Origin: Diplolepis rosae
Lineage: Eukaryota; Arthropoda; Insecta; Hymenoptera; Diplolepididae
DNA: 64,000 nucleotides
NCBI GenBank assembly: GCA_030998225.1
Contig: JAPYXD010000701.1
Span: forward strand, 8,850,501-8,914,500
Reading direction: 5' to 3'
The notes under the pieces were generated by a model. The model worked only from the letters and a program-made list of their open reading frames with translations, did no database searches and was not told the DNA's origin. Within the stretch, counting starts at the first letter, position 1. Each line of letters opens with the position of its first letter. Made by a program: the position numbers and the translations under genes. Shown one piece after another: positions 46,700 to 58,759 of the stretch.

Positions 46700-47165
46700 T
46701 TGTTGATCAACAACCTCTGCCTCCTAAATAATTCATCTCTGGTTGGATTACTTAGCAAATGTTTATATTGCGTCGAAGTTTGATAAGCACCGATATCAGA
46801 TTACGCCGGTAATTATAATTAAACTCTTCGTAATAGATAGCCAGGTACGATGCTATAATTGCGCTCGGTGCTAACGAACTCGAATGGAGCGTTCAATTAA
46901 ATGCTACTTAGCAGCCCAATTCCCATCCCATGGCTTCAGATACTCTAATCACCGAACCCTCCCTATTCGCTCACTTCTCAACCCCTCGCCGAGTGTTCCG
47001 CTTATTCGTAAAGGTGAAATTGTTTCCAGGCATGTGCCATCCACTTTTCATTTTCATTTGGAGATCAAGCATAATTTTTTAATCGGCTCCTATAAAGCTT
47101 TCAAATATGTGAGCTGTATAAATGCCATGTATCGAATGGACCACGTCACTAAATTATAATTTAGT
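46700..47165. other. Less AT-rich island, candidate host regulatory or exonic DNA
   Basis: 46740-47130 has no repeats in the window and mixed composition, including homeodomain-like TAATTATAATTAAA and GATAAGC words. A 91-codon plus-strand frame (46884-47159) crosses it, but the peptide has no known motif. Function is not established. Confidence 0.3.
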
Positions 47166-50100
47166 CACGTGTCAAAACCTATAATTATAGGTCAATCCAC
47201 TGATGCAAAATAACATTCTTTGTGAATAAAATATCCCCCTAATAGTTTCAGAAATGTAATAGAAGGGATTATTGTCTTTCAACTTCATTTAAGCAAAATT
47301 GCAGTTTTTTTATCCTACAATTTGTCGCAAAATTTTCACACAAACAAAATTGAAACGTAAAAAGGAGAATAACACAAAGTGCTATTCTATATCGACAAAT
47401 TTAGCTTCGGAGGATAACACAATAAATAGTATATTGTTAGAAATGTTCGGAAATTTATACCATTTTTATGTTACAAAGGTAACGTAAAATTTGACAATAT
47501 TGTATTGTATTTTTGAATAAAGGTGTCTTAAAATTACGAAAAATGTACTGAATATTCTAAAAATGTTCTTAGTATTATGAAAATCAACTGAATTTTCAGA
47601 GAATGTATCTTAAAACTACCAAACCGTAATAGAATTTTAATAAAATTAATCATAAAATTACGCAGCTGTAACAAAATTTTCAGTGATCCAGATGGAAAAG
47701 TCGGAGGCCAAACAGTACTTTTGAAATCACAAAATTTCACCAGATAAAATCCAATCAGTATCGGCTGCTAGTACTCGACCAGCACTACTTTAAAGTACCA
47801 GCCTAGTACTGACTTCAAACTCCCAGCTGAGTTATCATTAGGGCTTTATCCAGTACTATACCATAACCGGCTAATAGTACTGAACAAGTACTGCTTTTAA
47901 GTACCAGCCCAGTACAGGTTGCCAACTCCCAGCTGAGTTATCATTAGAGCTTTATCCAGTACTATGCCAGAACCGAATGATAGTACTGAACCAGTACTGC
48001 TTTTAAGTACCAGCCCAGTACAGGCTGCCAACACCCAGCTGAGTTATAATTAGGGCTTTATCCAGTACTATGCCAGAACCGAATGATAGTACTGAACCAG
48101 TACTGCTTTTAAGTACCAGCCCAGTACAGGCTGCCAACACCCAGCTGAGTTATCATTAGGGCTTTATCCAGTACTATACCATAACCGGCTAATAGTACTG
48201 AACAAGTACTGCTTTTAAGTACCAGCCCAGTACAGGTTGCCAACTCCCAGCTGAGTTATCATTAGGGCTTTATCCAGTACTATACCATAACCGGCTAATA
48301 GTACTGAACAAGTACTGCTTTTAAGTACCAGCCCAGTACAGGTTGCCAACTCCCAGCTGAGTTATCATTAGGGCTTTATCCAGTACTATACCATAACCGG
48401 CTAATAGTACTGAACAAGTACTGCTTTTAAGTACCAGCCCAGTACAGGTTGCCAACTCCCAGCTGAGTTATCATTAGAGCTTTATCCAGTACTATGCCAG
48501 AACCGAATGATAGTACTGAACCAGTACTGCTTTTAAGTACTAGCCCAGTACAGGATGCCAACTCCCAGCTGAGTTATCATTAGGACTTTATCCAGTACTA
48601 TACCATAACCGGCTAATAGTACTGAACAAGTACTGCTTTTAAGTACCAGCCCAGTACAGGTTGCCAACTCCCAGCTGAGTTATCATTAGGGCTTTATCCA
48701 GTACTATGCCAGAACCGAATGATAGTACTGAACCAGTACTGCTTTTAAGTACCAGGCCAGTACAGGCTGCCAACACCCAGCTGATTTATAATTAGGGCTC
48801 TATCCAGTACTATGCCAGTACCGGCTTATAGTACTGAACCAGTACTGCTTTTAAGTACCAGCCCAGTACAGGTTGCCAACTCCCAGCTTAGTTATCATTA
48901 GAGCTTTATCCAGTACTATGCCAGAACCGAATGATAGTACTGAACCAGTACTGCTTTTAAGTACCAGCCCAGTACAGGTTGCCAACTCCCAGCTGAGTTA
49001 TCATTAGAGCTTTATCCAGTACTATGCCAGAACCGAATGATAGTACTGAACCAGTACTGCTTTTAAGTACTAGCCCAGTACAGGTTGCCAACTCCCAGCT
49101 GAGTTATCATTAGAGCTTTATCCAGTACTATGCCAGAACCGAATGATAGTACTGAACCAGTACTGCTTTTAAGTACTAGCCCAGTACAGGATGCCAACTC
49201 CCAGCTGAGTTATCATTAGGACTTTATCCAGTACTATACCATAACCGGCTAATAGTACTGAACAAGTACTGCTTTTAAGTACCAGCCCAGTACAGGTTGC
49301 CAACTCCCAGCTGAGTTATCAATAAGACTTTATACAGTACAATGCCAGAACCGAATGATAGTACTGAACCAGTACTGCTTTTAAGTACCAGCCCAGTACA
49401 GGCTGCCAACACCCAGCTGAGTTATAATTAGGGCTCTATCCAGTACTATGCCAGGACCGGCTGACAGTACTGAACCAGTACTGCTTTTAAGTACCAGCCC
49501 AGTACAGGTTGCCAACTCCCAGCTGAGTTATCATTAGGGCTTTATCCAGTACTATGCCAGAACCGAATGATAGTACTGAACCAGTACTGCTTTTAAGTAC
49601 CAGCCCAGTACAGGTTGCCAACTCCCAGCTGAGTTATCATTAGGGCTTTATCCAGTACTATACCATAACCGGCTAATAGTACTGAACAAGTACTGCTTTT
49701 AAGTACCAGCCCAGTACAGGTTGCCAACTCCCAGCTGAGTTATCATTAGGGCTTTATCCAGTACTATACCATAACCGGCTAATAGTACTGAACAAGTACT
49801 GCTTTTAAGTACCAGCCCAGTACAGGTTGCCAACTCCCAGCTGAGTTATCATTAGAGCTTTATCCAGTACTATGCCAGAACCGAATGATAGTACTGAACC
49901 AGTACTGCTTTTAAGTACCAGCCCAGTACAGGCTGCCAACACCCAGCTGAGTTATAATTAGGGCTCTAACCAGTACTATGCCAGGACCGGCTGATAGTAC
50001 TGAACAAGTACTGCTTTTAAGTACCAGCCCAGTACAGGTTGCCAACTCCCAGCTTAGTTATCATTAGGGCTTTATCCAGTACTATGCCAGAACCAAATGA

Positions 50101-51357
50101 TAGTACTGAACCAGTACTGCTTTTAAGTACCAGGCCAGTACAGGATGCCAAAACCCAGCTGAGCCATCATTAGGGCTCTAACCAGTACTATGCCAGGACC
50201 GGCTGACAGTACTGAACCAGTACTGCTTTTAAGTACCAGCCCAGTACAGGTTGCCAACTCCCAGCTGAGTTATCATTAGAGCTTTATCCAGTACTATGCC
50301 AGAACCGAATGATAGTACTGAACCAGTACTGCTTTTAAGTACTAGCCCAGTACAGGTTGCCAACACCCAGCTGAGTTATAATTAGGGCTGTATCCAGTAC
50401 TATGCCAGGACCGGCTGATTCTACTGAACCAGTACTGCTTTTAAGTACCAGCCCAGTACAGGTTGCCAACTCCCAGCTGAGTTATCATTAGAGCTTTATC
50501 CAGTACTATGCCAGAACCGAATGATAGTACTGAACCAGTACTGCTTTTAAGTACCAGCCCAGTACAGGTCGCCAACTCCCAGCTGAGTTATCAATAAGGC
50601 TTTATACAGTACAATGCCAGAACCGGATGATAGTACTGAACCAGTACTGCTTTTAAGTACCAGCCCAGTACAGGTTGCCAACTCCCAGCTGAGTTATCAA
50701 TAAGGCTTTATACAGTACAATGCCAAAACCGGATGATAGTACTGAACCAGTACTGCTTTTAAGTACCAGGCCAGTACAGGATGCCAAAACCCAGCTGAGC
50801 CATCATTAGGGCTCTAACCAGTACTATGCCAGGACCGGCTGACAGTACTGAACCAGTACTGCTTTTAAGTACCAGCCCAGTACAGGCTGCCAACACCCAG
50901 CTGAGTTATAATTAGGGCTTTATCCAGTACTATGCCAGAACCGAATGATAGTACTGAACCAGTACTGCTTTTAAGTACTAGCCCAGTACAGGATGCCAAC
51001 TCCCAGCTGAGTTATCATTAGGACTTTATCCAGTACTATGCCAGAACCGAATGATAGTACTGAACCAGTACTGCTTTTAAGTACCAGCCCAGTACAGGTT
51101 GCCAACTCCCAGCTGAGTTATAATTAGGGCTTTATCCAGTACTATGCCAGAACCGAATGATAGTACTGAACCAGTACTGCTTTTAAGTACTAGCCCAGTA
51201 CAGGTTGCCAACTCCCAGCTAAGTTATCAATAAGGCTTTATACAGTACAATGCCAGAACCGGATGATAGTACTGAACCAGTACTGCTTTTAAGTACCAGC
51301 CCAGTACAGGTTGCCAACTCTCAGCTGAGTTATCATTAGGGCTTTATCCAGTACTAT

Positions 51358-51626
51358 TCTCACATCAAAATTACCACTTTTGAATTTTTTAAACCACTCG
51401 AAACACTGTGTTTTGCCTAGAACATGCTGGCCGTAAGCTTCCACAAGCATTCGATGGGCTTCCAAAGCAGATTTCTTCAATTGGTAACAGAAAATCAATG
51501 ATGTCCGCAAATCGTAGTTTGAAGGCACAAAAATCGACATGATTTCAATGATTTGGTTTGACAGAGCGTATAGTTTTACCTAGCGACACATAGATGTCAT
51601 TGCCGGCTTCATACTTATACACCTGG
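51358..51626 (-). mobile_element. Captured mariner 5' end, copy 1
   Basis: On the minus strand it begins at 51626 with CCAGGTGTATAAGTATGAAG, very close to the Mos1-type (mauritiana subfamily) TIR start CCAGGTGTACAAGTA, and is preceded by TA. A ~86-bp leader leads to ATG at 51540, then about 61 transposase codons (MSIFVPSN..., LKKSALEAHRMLVEAYGQHV, CFEWFKKFKSGNFDV), where the gene stops at the satellite junction TACTAT. The catalytic domain and 3' TIR are missing. The open frame runs on into satellite sequence (51289-51540) as an accidental fusion. Confidence 0.92.
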
Positions 51627-53328
51627 TACTATGCCAGAACCGGCTGATAGTACTGAACCAGTACTGCTTTTGTGTACCAGCTCAGCACAGGCTGCCAACT
51701 TCCAGCTGAGTTATCATTAGAGCTTTATCCAGTACTATGCCAGAACCGAATGATAGTACTGAACCAGTACTGCTTTTAAGTACTAGCCCAGTACAGGATG
51801 CCAACTCCCAGCTGAGTTATCATTAGGGCTTTATCCAGTACAATGCCATAACCGGCTAATAGTACTGAACAAGTACTGCTTTTAAGTACCAGCCCAGTAC
51901 AGGTTGCCAACTCCCAGCTGAGTTATCATTAGAGCTTTATCCAGTACTATGCCAGAACCGAATGATAGTACTGAACCAGTACTGCTTTTAAGTACTAGCC
52001 CAGTACAGGATGCCAACTCCCAGCTGAGTTATCATTAGGGCTTTATCCAGTACAATGCCATAACCGGCTAATAGTACTGAACAAGTACTGCTTTTAAGTA
52101 CCAGCCCAGTACAGGTTGCCAACTCCCAGCTGAGTTATCATTAGAGCTTTATCCAGTACTATGCCAGAACCGAATGATAGTACTGAACCAGTACTGCTTT
52201 TAAGTACCAGCCCAGTACAGGCTGCCAACACCCAGCTGAGTTATAATTAGGGCTCTAACCAGTACTATGCCAGGACCGGCTGATACTACTGAACCAGTAC
52301 TGCTTTTAAGTACCAGCCCAGTACAGGTTGCCAACTCCCAGCTTAGTTATCATTAGGGCTTTATCCAGTACTATGCCAGAACCGAATGATAGTACTGAAC
52401 CAGTACTGCTTTTAAGTACCAGGCCAGTACAGGATGCCAAAACCCAGCTGAGCCATCATTAGGGCTCTAACCAGTACTATGCCAGGACCGGCTGACAGTA
52501 CTGAACCAGTACTGCTTTTAAGTACCAGCCCAGTACAGGTTGCCAACTCCCAGCTGAGTTATCATTAGAGCTTTATCCAGTACTATGCCAGAACCGAATG
52601 ATAGTACTGAACCAGTACTGCTTTTAAGTACCAGCCAAGTACAGGTTGCCAACTCCCAGCTGAGTTATCATTAGGGCTTTATCCAGTACAATGCCATGAC
52701 CGGCTGATACTACTGAACCAGTACTGCTTTTAAGTACCAGCCCAGTACAGGTTGCCAACTCCCAGCTTAGTTATCATTAGGGCTTTATCCAGTACTATGC
52801 CAGAACCGAATGATAGTACTGAACCAGTACTGCTTTTAAGTACCAGCCCAGTACAGGCTGCCAACACCCAGCTGAGTTATAATTAGGGCTTTATCCAGTA
52901 CTATGCCAGAACCGAATGATAGTACTGAACCAGTACTGCTTTTAAGTACCAGCCAAGTACAGGTTGCCAACTCCCAGCTAAGTTATCAATAAGGCTTTAT
53001 ACAGTACAATGCCAAAACCGGATGATAGTACTGAACCAGTACTGCTTTTAAGTACCAGCCCAGTACAGGTCGCCAACTCCCAGCTGAGTTATCAATAAGG
53101 CTTTATACAGTACAATGCCAGAACCGGATGATAGTACTGAACCAGTACTGCTTTTAAGTACCAGCCCAGTACAGGTTGCCAACTCCCAGCTGAGTTATCA
53201 ATAAGACTTTATACAGTACAATGCCAGAACCGAATGATAGTACTGAACCAGTACTGCTTTTAAGTACCAGCCCAGTACAGGTTGCCAACTCTCAGCTGAG
53301 TTATCATTAGGGCTTTATCCAGTACTAT

Positions 53329-53597
53329 TCTCACATCAAAATTACCACTTTTGAATTTTTTAAACCACTCGAAACACTGTGTTTTGCCTAGAACATGCTG
53401 GCCGTAAGCTTCCACAAGCATTCGATGGGCTTCCAAAGCAGATTTCTTCAATTGGTAACAGAAAATCAATGATGTCCGCAAATCGTAGTTTGAAGGCACA
53501 AAAATCGACATGATTTCAATGATTTGGTTTGACAGAGCGTATAGTTTTACCTAGCGACACATAGATGTCATTGCCGGCTTCATACTTATACACCTGG
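53329..53597 (-). mobile_element. Captured mariner 5' end, copy 2
   Basis: Identical in layout and junctions to copy 1, exactly 1971 bp further on. It shares the TIR variant CCAGGTGTATAAG with copy 1, and the fused frame (53260-53511) has the same translation as copy 1. Confidence 0.92.
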
Positions 53598-55087
53598 TAC
53601 TATGCCAGAACCGGCTGATAGTACTGAACCAGTACTGCTTTTGTGTACCAGCTCAGCACAGGCTGCCAACTTCCAGCTGAGTTATCATTAGAGCTTTATC
53701 CAGTACTATGCCAGAACCGAATGATAGTACTGAACCAGTACTGCTTTTAAGTACTAGCCCAGTACAGGATGCCAACTCCCAGCTGAGTTATCATTAGGAC
53801 TTTATCCAGTACTATACCATAACCGGCTAATAGTACTGAACAAGTACTGCTTTTAAGTACCAGCCCAGTACAGGTTGCCAACTCCCAGCTGAGTTATCAT
53901 TAGAGCTTTATCCAGTACTATGCCAGAACCGAATGATAGTACTGAACCAGTACTGCTTTTAAGTACCAGCCCAGTACAGGCTGCCAACACCCAGCTGAGT
54001 TATAATTAGGGCTCTAACCAGTACTATGCCAGGACCGGCTGATACTACTGAACCAGTACTGCTTTTAAGTACCAGCCCAGTACAGGTTGCCAACTCCCAG
54101 CTTAGTTATCATTAGGGCTTTATCCAGTACTATGCCAGAACCGAATGATAGTACTGAACCAGTACTGCTTTTAAGTACCAGGCCAGTACAGGATGCCAAA
54201 ACCCAGCTGAGCCATCATTAGGGCTCTAACCAGTACTATGCCAGGACCGGCTGACAGTACTGAACCAGTACTGCTTTTAAGTACCAGCCCAGTACAGGTT
54301 GCCAACTCCCAGCTGAGTTATCATTAGAGCTTTATCCAGTACTATGCCAGAACCGAATGATAGTACTGAACCAGTACTGCTTTTAAGTACCAGCCCAGTA
54401 CAGGTTGCCAACTCCCAGCTGAGTTATCATTAGTGCTCTAACCAGTACTATGCCAGGACCGTCTGATACTACTGAACCAGTACTGCTTTTAAGTACCAGC
54501 CCAGTACAGGTTGCCAACTCCCAGCTAAGTTATCAATAAGGCTTTATACAGTACAATGCCAGAACCGAATGATAGTACTGAACCAGTACTGCTTTTAAGT
54601 ACCAGCCCAGTACAGGCTGTCAACTCCCAGCTGAGTTATCATTAGAGCTTTATCCAGTACTATGCCAGATCCGAATGATAGTACTGAACCAGTACTGCTT
54701 TTAAGTACCAGCCAAGTACAGGTTGCCAACTCCCAGCTAAGTTATCAATAAGGCTTTATACAGTACAATGCCAAAACCGGATGATAGTACTGAACCTGTA
54801 CTGCTTTTAAGTACCAGCCCAGTACAGGTCGCCAACTCCCAGCTGAGTTATCAATAAGGCTTTATACAGTACAATGCCAGAACCGGATGATAGTACTGAA
54901 CCAGTACTGCTTTTAAGTACCAGCCCAGTACAGGTTGCCAACTCCCAGCTGAGTTATCAATAAGACTTTATACAGTACAATGCCAGAACTGGATGATAGT
55001 AGTGAACCAGTACTGCTTTTAAGTACCAGCCCAGTACAGGTTGCCAACTCTCAGCTGAGTTATCATTAGGGCTTTATCCATTACTAT

Positions 55088-55356
55088 TCTCACATCAAAA
55101 TTACCACTTTTGAATTTTTTAAACCACTCGAAACACTGTGTTTTGCCTAGAACATGCTGGCCGTAAGCTTCCACAAGCATTCGATGGGCTTCCAAAGCAG
55201 ATTTCTTCAATTGGTAACAGAAAATCAATGATGTCCGCAAATCGTAGTTTGAAGGCACAAAAATCGACATGATTTCAATGATTTGGTTTGACAGAGCGTA
55301 TAGTTTTACCTAGCGACACATAGATGTCATTGCCGGCTTCATACTTGTACACCTGG
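55088..55356 (-). mobile_element. Captured mariner 5' end, copy 3 at the array edge
   Basis: Same fragment, 1759 bp after copy 2. It keeps CCAGGTGTACAAG in the TIR, the state also found in Mos1, and differs at the satellite junction (CCATTACTAT for CCAGTACTAT). Only about one further monomer follows before the array ends. Confidence 0.92.
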
Positions 55357-55499
55357 TACTATGCCAGAACCGGCTGATAGTACTGAACCAGTACTGCTTT
55401 TGTGTACCAGCTCAGCACAGGCTGCCAACTTCCAGCTGAGTTATCATTAGGGATCTAGGCAGTACTATGTCACTATCCATGCCAATATTCCACCAGTAC

Positions 55500-56185
55500 C
55501 GTGTCAGAATTCTTCATTTTACGAAACTGTAACTGAATAAAACTCCAGTCACGTGTATCGGGAAAATTACAGTAGAAATTTCTAACAGTGTATATTTAAT
55601 AATAATTCCTATTGGTGAAATTGATGAAGAATTATTAAAAAATTAAATGAGCCATTATACATTGCATCGAATATTTACGTGTAACTTATTTAGTTGTCCC
55701 TCAAGCTTTTAAATTAAAAAGTAATTATTTTTACATTTATGATTAAATTTAAAACGATTGAATAAGACATAAAATAAAGATAAAAACCATAACTGATCCA
55801 TTAATCTTACCAGTAAAGACCTTTATTAGCGAAAGTGCTCATAGCACAAATGCTCAACCTTATATTAGGGTTAAGCTCGGTCTCCTTTTATAGTGCCTAA
55901 CTTCTCATTAAGAATTCATACCAGCTGCTCGACTAAACTGAGGCAGAACCAGGGTTTTATTGTATGAAAAATTAATAATAAAAGTCGAACTCAAGGTCTT
56001 CTTAATAGGCCAATTCATATAAATTTTGGTGCAGATAACAAAATTTATTTTCTTTGGTAATCTTAATTATTTTATCAGAGCTTTTAATTTTCTAAAACTA
56101 TGTTACTATTGATTATTTGAAATGTTCAGAACCTGTCATTTTTTCAAGATGCAAAATTACAAAATTTGTTATCAGAAAATATACT
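55500..56185. other. AT-rich DNA beyond the satellite
   Basis: No supported gene or repeat. Confidence 0.45.
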
Positions 56186-56191
56186 AAATTA

Positions 56192-56400
56192 CCCATGCAA
56201 TAATTTTACCGTGGTCTAGACTAGAACTCAGGCCTTGAAAGTACTGATTCGGCGTGAAACTCTGAGCCGAGCCTGGGCCTAGCCTAACAAATGGATTATT
56301 GCAACGCCATCCTGCGATTTTTTAATCTACTTGACCAGGCCCAACTCTGGTTCTGCTTTTCATTCCAGGCTAGGGTCAGATTGAAGAAATTTGGCACGGA
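56192..56400. mobile_element. Short CCCGTG-like element, 209 bp
   Basis: Left end CCCATGCAATAATTTTAC and, inverted, right end TCCGTGCCAAATTTCTTC, with TA at 56190-56191 and 56401-56402. The interior has GC-rich words (GAGCCTGGGCCTAGCC) like the subterminal blocks of the larger family members. Confidence 0.6.
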
Positions 56401-56559
56401 TACCAATGATTATTTTCAGTTTTAATTAGCATTCTATTCTCGACTGCACAAATTTTAAAAATATATTGCAGCAATTTCTGGAAATTTTTGACCGTCAATA
56501 TTGGCCTTAAAATAAACATAATCATAGAACAAAAAAACATTTCCAGCTATTTTTTCTAT

Positions 56560-56940
56560 AATTGAACTTTTCGTCGATGTAATTCCTGGAATAGTAATTG
56601 TAGTTAATGAAATGAAGCGCAAAAGCAAGAATTACGGGTGGAATCCGCGTGACCGAGGGCAGAGGTGCCGCGGTTTTTAACGTCTCGCTATCTAAAATTT
56701 TTCAATCCCTTGAGTCACTTGTGCGAGAAGTACGAGCTCACGATAGCAGAAAATGAATGCCCCCGCATAAGTGTATTCTCGTGTAGATGGCGTCGGAAAG
56801 TATAAGTCGGTCGACCTCTCGTGACTCTTTGGACTTACGTGGGGCCAGCCTATCTCAGATCTTTCAATTTCTCATACTTTCCTTCGCTTATAGCATCGAA
56901 TCGTCGTCCGGTTTCGACGTGAGGCTTTGATTGATGTTCA
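56560..56940. other. Less AT-rich island, candidate host DNA
   Basis: Around 56600-56930 the sequence is the most balanced in composition of the right part and has no copy in the window, with several CG-containing words. No long open frame is seen. A regulatory element or short exon is possible. Confidence 0.3.
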
Positions 56941-57479
56941 AATTGTCTTAAAAAAGTTATCGCTATTTTCCACTAGAGGATTTACAATCCGTTTTCTGTT
57001 TACTTATTTGTTCCTTATTTTTAAACCAAGATCCACTAAAGTACTTTGAATTCAAAAATTGGTCACCTTCTTCGTGTTCTAACAAAAAATTATCTCGCGC
57101 AGAAGAGTAGGAAGTGCTTTAGGGCAATATATCAACCGACCTGACTTCGGTAATTGCAATCACAGTACGATAAGGTTATTTAAAGGCTAATAAACATAAT
57201 GAGTTTCTGATACCAGATAGTAGATATATATTTTTGTTACAATTAATAGCTAAGGGCTCGTTCTGAAGGATAAGGATAGGACTAACTCCATAAAAAACAC
57301 CGAACCTCTTGGAGACGCCCCTTCTTGTACACACCTTCCCAAAAATCGTCAAAAATTACAATATATTTCAAATGTGCATAATTTTGAGGGTGATTTTTTT
57401 GTAATATTCATTTTTCCTAAAATTACATAGAAATCATGCCAGTAATGCGAATATGAAGTCATATTCTGAAATTTTCTAA

Positions 57480-57720
57480 AGTTTAAGATGGCGGATTCAA
57501 TATGGCGGATCGAAATTGCAAAATTCAATCTGATTTACATGAAATTCGGTACATTAGGGTTTTACGGGTCGCTGATTTCGAACTAGAAGTCAAACTTCAG
57601 AAATTCAAAATGTCCGATCCAATATGACGGACTGAAATCACAAACTATAACTTGATTTGCATGAAACATCTGGGATTTTTTCGAGTCGATGACTCCAAAT
57701 TTAAAATAAAATTCCATAAA
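57480..57720. repeat. 'GATGGCGGAT' minisatellite, two ~120-bp units
   Basis: Unit 1 has AAGATGGCGGATTCAATATG and unit 2 has AAAATGTCCGATCCAATATG, each followed by GACTGAAAT- or GATCGAAAT-like words, TTGATTTGCATGAAA, and a GGTCGCTGA- or GAGTCGATGA-like end. I recall similar repeats from other insect genomes but cannot check that here. Confidence 0.7.
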
Positions 57721-58005
57721 ATATCTAGATCTTTTGTATCGAGCACCTCACGTCACCACACCAAATTAATAGCAAAAGGTGATCTTAACGGTTGCGTGAG
57801 GTGCAGTCTCTAATATTGTCATACAATTATTTTTTTATCTTCTTGATTATCCTAATAGTGAGTCTGACACTTGCGGATAGTCAAGCTGAAAATCCAGAGG
57901 GACCGTCTGGCTTTGAATTTTGACTTTCTAACTTTGACCTTCCATTTTCCCCATATATCTTTAAACTCGAATTTGAATTTATTTTTAGAAATTACATATT
58001 TATTA

Positions 58006-58736
58006 AGGGGGGCGCCCTATCCAGCATTTTCAAAAAATCGATTTTTTTTTTTTTCATTAATCGATTGGGTCATGTCTTGAAAGTATATTCTCAAAATATT
58101 ATGACTCAACTCTGAATATTGTGACACCCACAGTTCGGGCGCGCTGTGGCCGCTGTGGGTCACAGCTCGAAACTCGAAATTTTAAATCGATTTTTCTCAA
58201 AACTATGTTTTCCAAATTGCGGTACACGATTGTGAAAAAACTACTAAACCGATTTTCGATTTCTAAAATTTTTTTGTAAATTATTAAATAAACGAGTCCA
58301 TGAATGTCTGAAATTATAAAAAAAAAGTTTTTTTATACACTTTTTAGCCACATTTAGCAGCCAAAAATGACGAAAAAAAAGCACTTTTTTTTCAAGACGT
58401 GATTTCAATATTTTGAAATCAAATTTTTTGGAGTTGCTGACATTCATGCACTCCGGGAAGCCTGCTAAATAATAAAAAAATTGGGTTGCATGTTTCAGAT
58501 GAAAACTTTGGGCTCCACGATGTACCGCGAAAAATCCGTCCGCCGCGACACGCCACACGCGATCATCAATAAGTCCGCCATATTTTTATTTTAGTTCTTG
58601 AAAAAATGCTTTTTTTGTAGTTCAAACATGTTTTTAAATATATGCAAAAAATTATTCGTGTGTGTTTTTATTTTCCAAGTGAAAAAAAATCCCAAAAAAT
58701 GACCACTTTTTGACGTGTTGGATAGGGCCCCCCCCT
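58006..58736. mobile_element. 731-bp element with AGGGGGG...CCTATCCA ends
   Basis: Ends AGGGGGGCGCCCTATCCAGCA-like and, inverted, AGGGGGGGCCCTATCCAACA-like, with TA at 58004-58005 and 58737-58738. The interior has a 104-codon minus-strand frame (58244-58558, MWRVAADGFFAVHRG...) with no transposase motif, probably fortuitous. Superfamily unknown. Confidence 0.75.
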
Positions 58737-58759
58737 TACTCTTGAAATTTGACAAAGTA

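Larger units (their letters stand above)
47758..55462. repeat. 106-bp satellite array, ~65 monomers
   Basis: The landmark GCTTTATCCAGTACTATGCC recurs every 106 bp (for example 47843, 47949, 48055). Monomers hold about five GTAC tetranucleotides in AGTACTG/CAGTACT contexts and a CCCAGCTGAG block. Variants include CCAGAACCGAATGATAG, CCATAACCGGCTAATAG, CCAGGACCGGCTGACAG and TATCAATAAGGCTTTATACAG. The edges are more diverged (47758-47850; after 55440), as expected for array borders. Three 275-bp inserts carry a mariner fragment. No monomer encodes anything recognisable. Confidence 0.97.

Noticed and set aside
51289..51540. 83-codon frame as a novel mariner-derived gene
   Set aside because: The first ~61 codons are a truncated transposase and the rest is translated satellite. 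The three near-identical frames result from amplification, not selection. Kept only as a captured fragment.
47758..55462. CRISPR-like regular repeats
   Set aside because: The 106-bp units are contiguous head-to-tail monomers with no unique spacers, in a eukaryotic context. It is a satellite.
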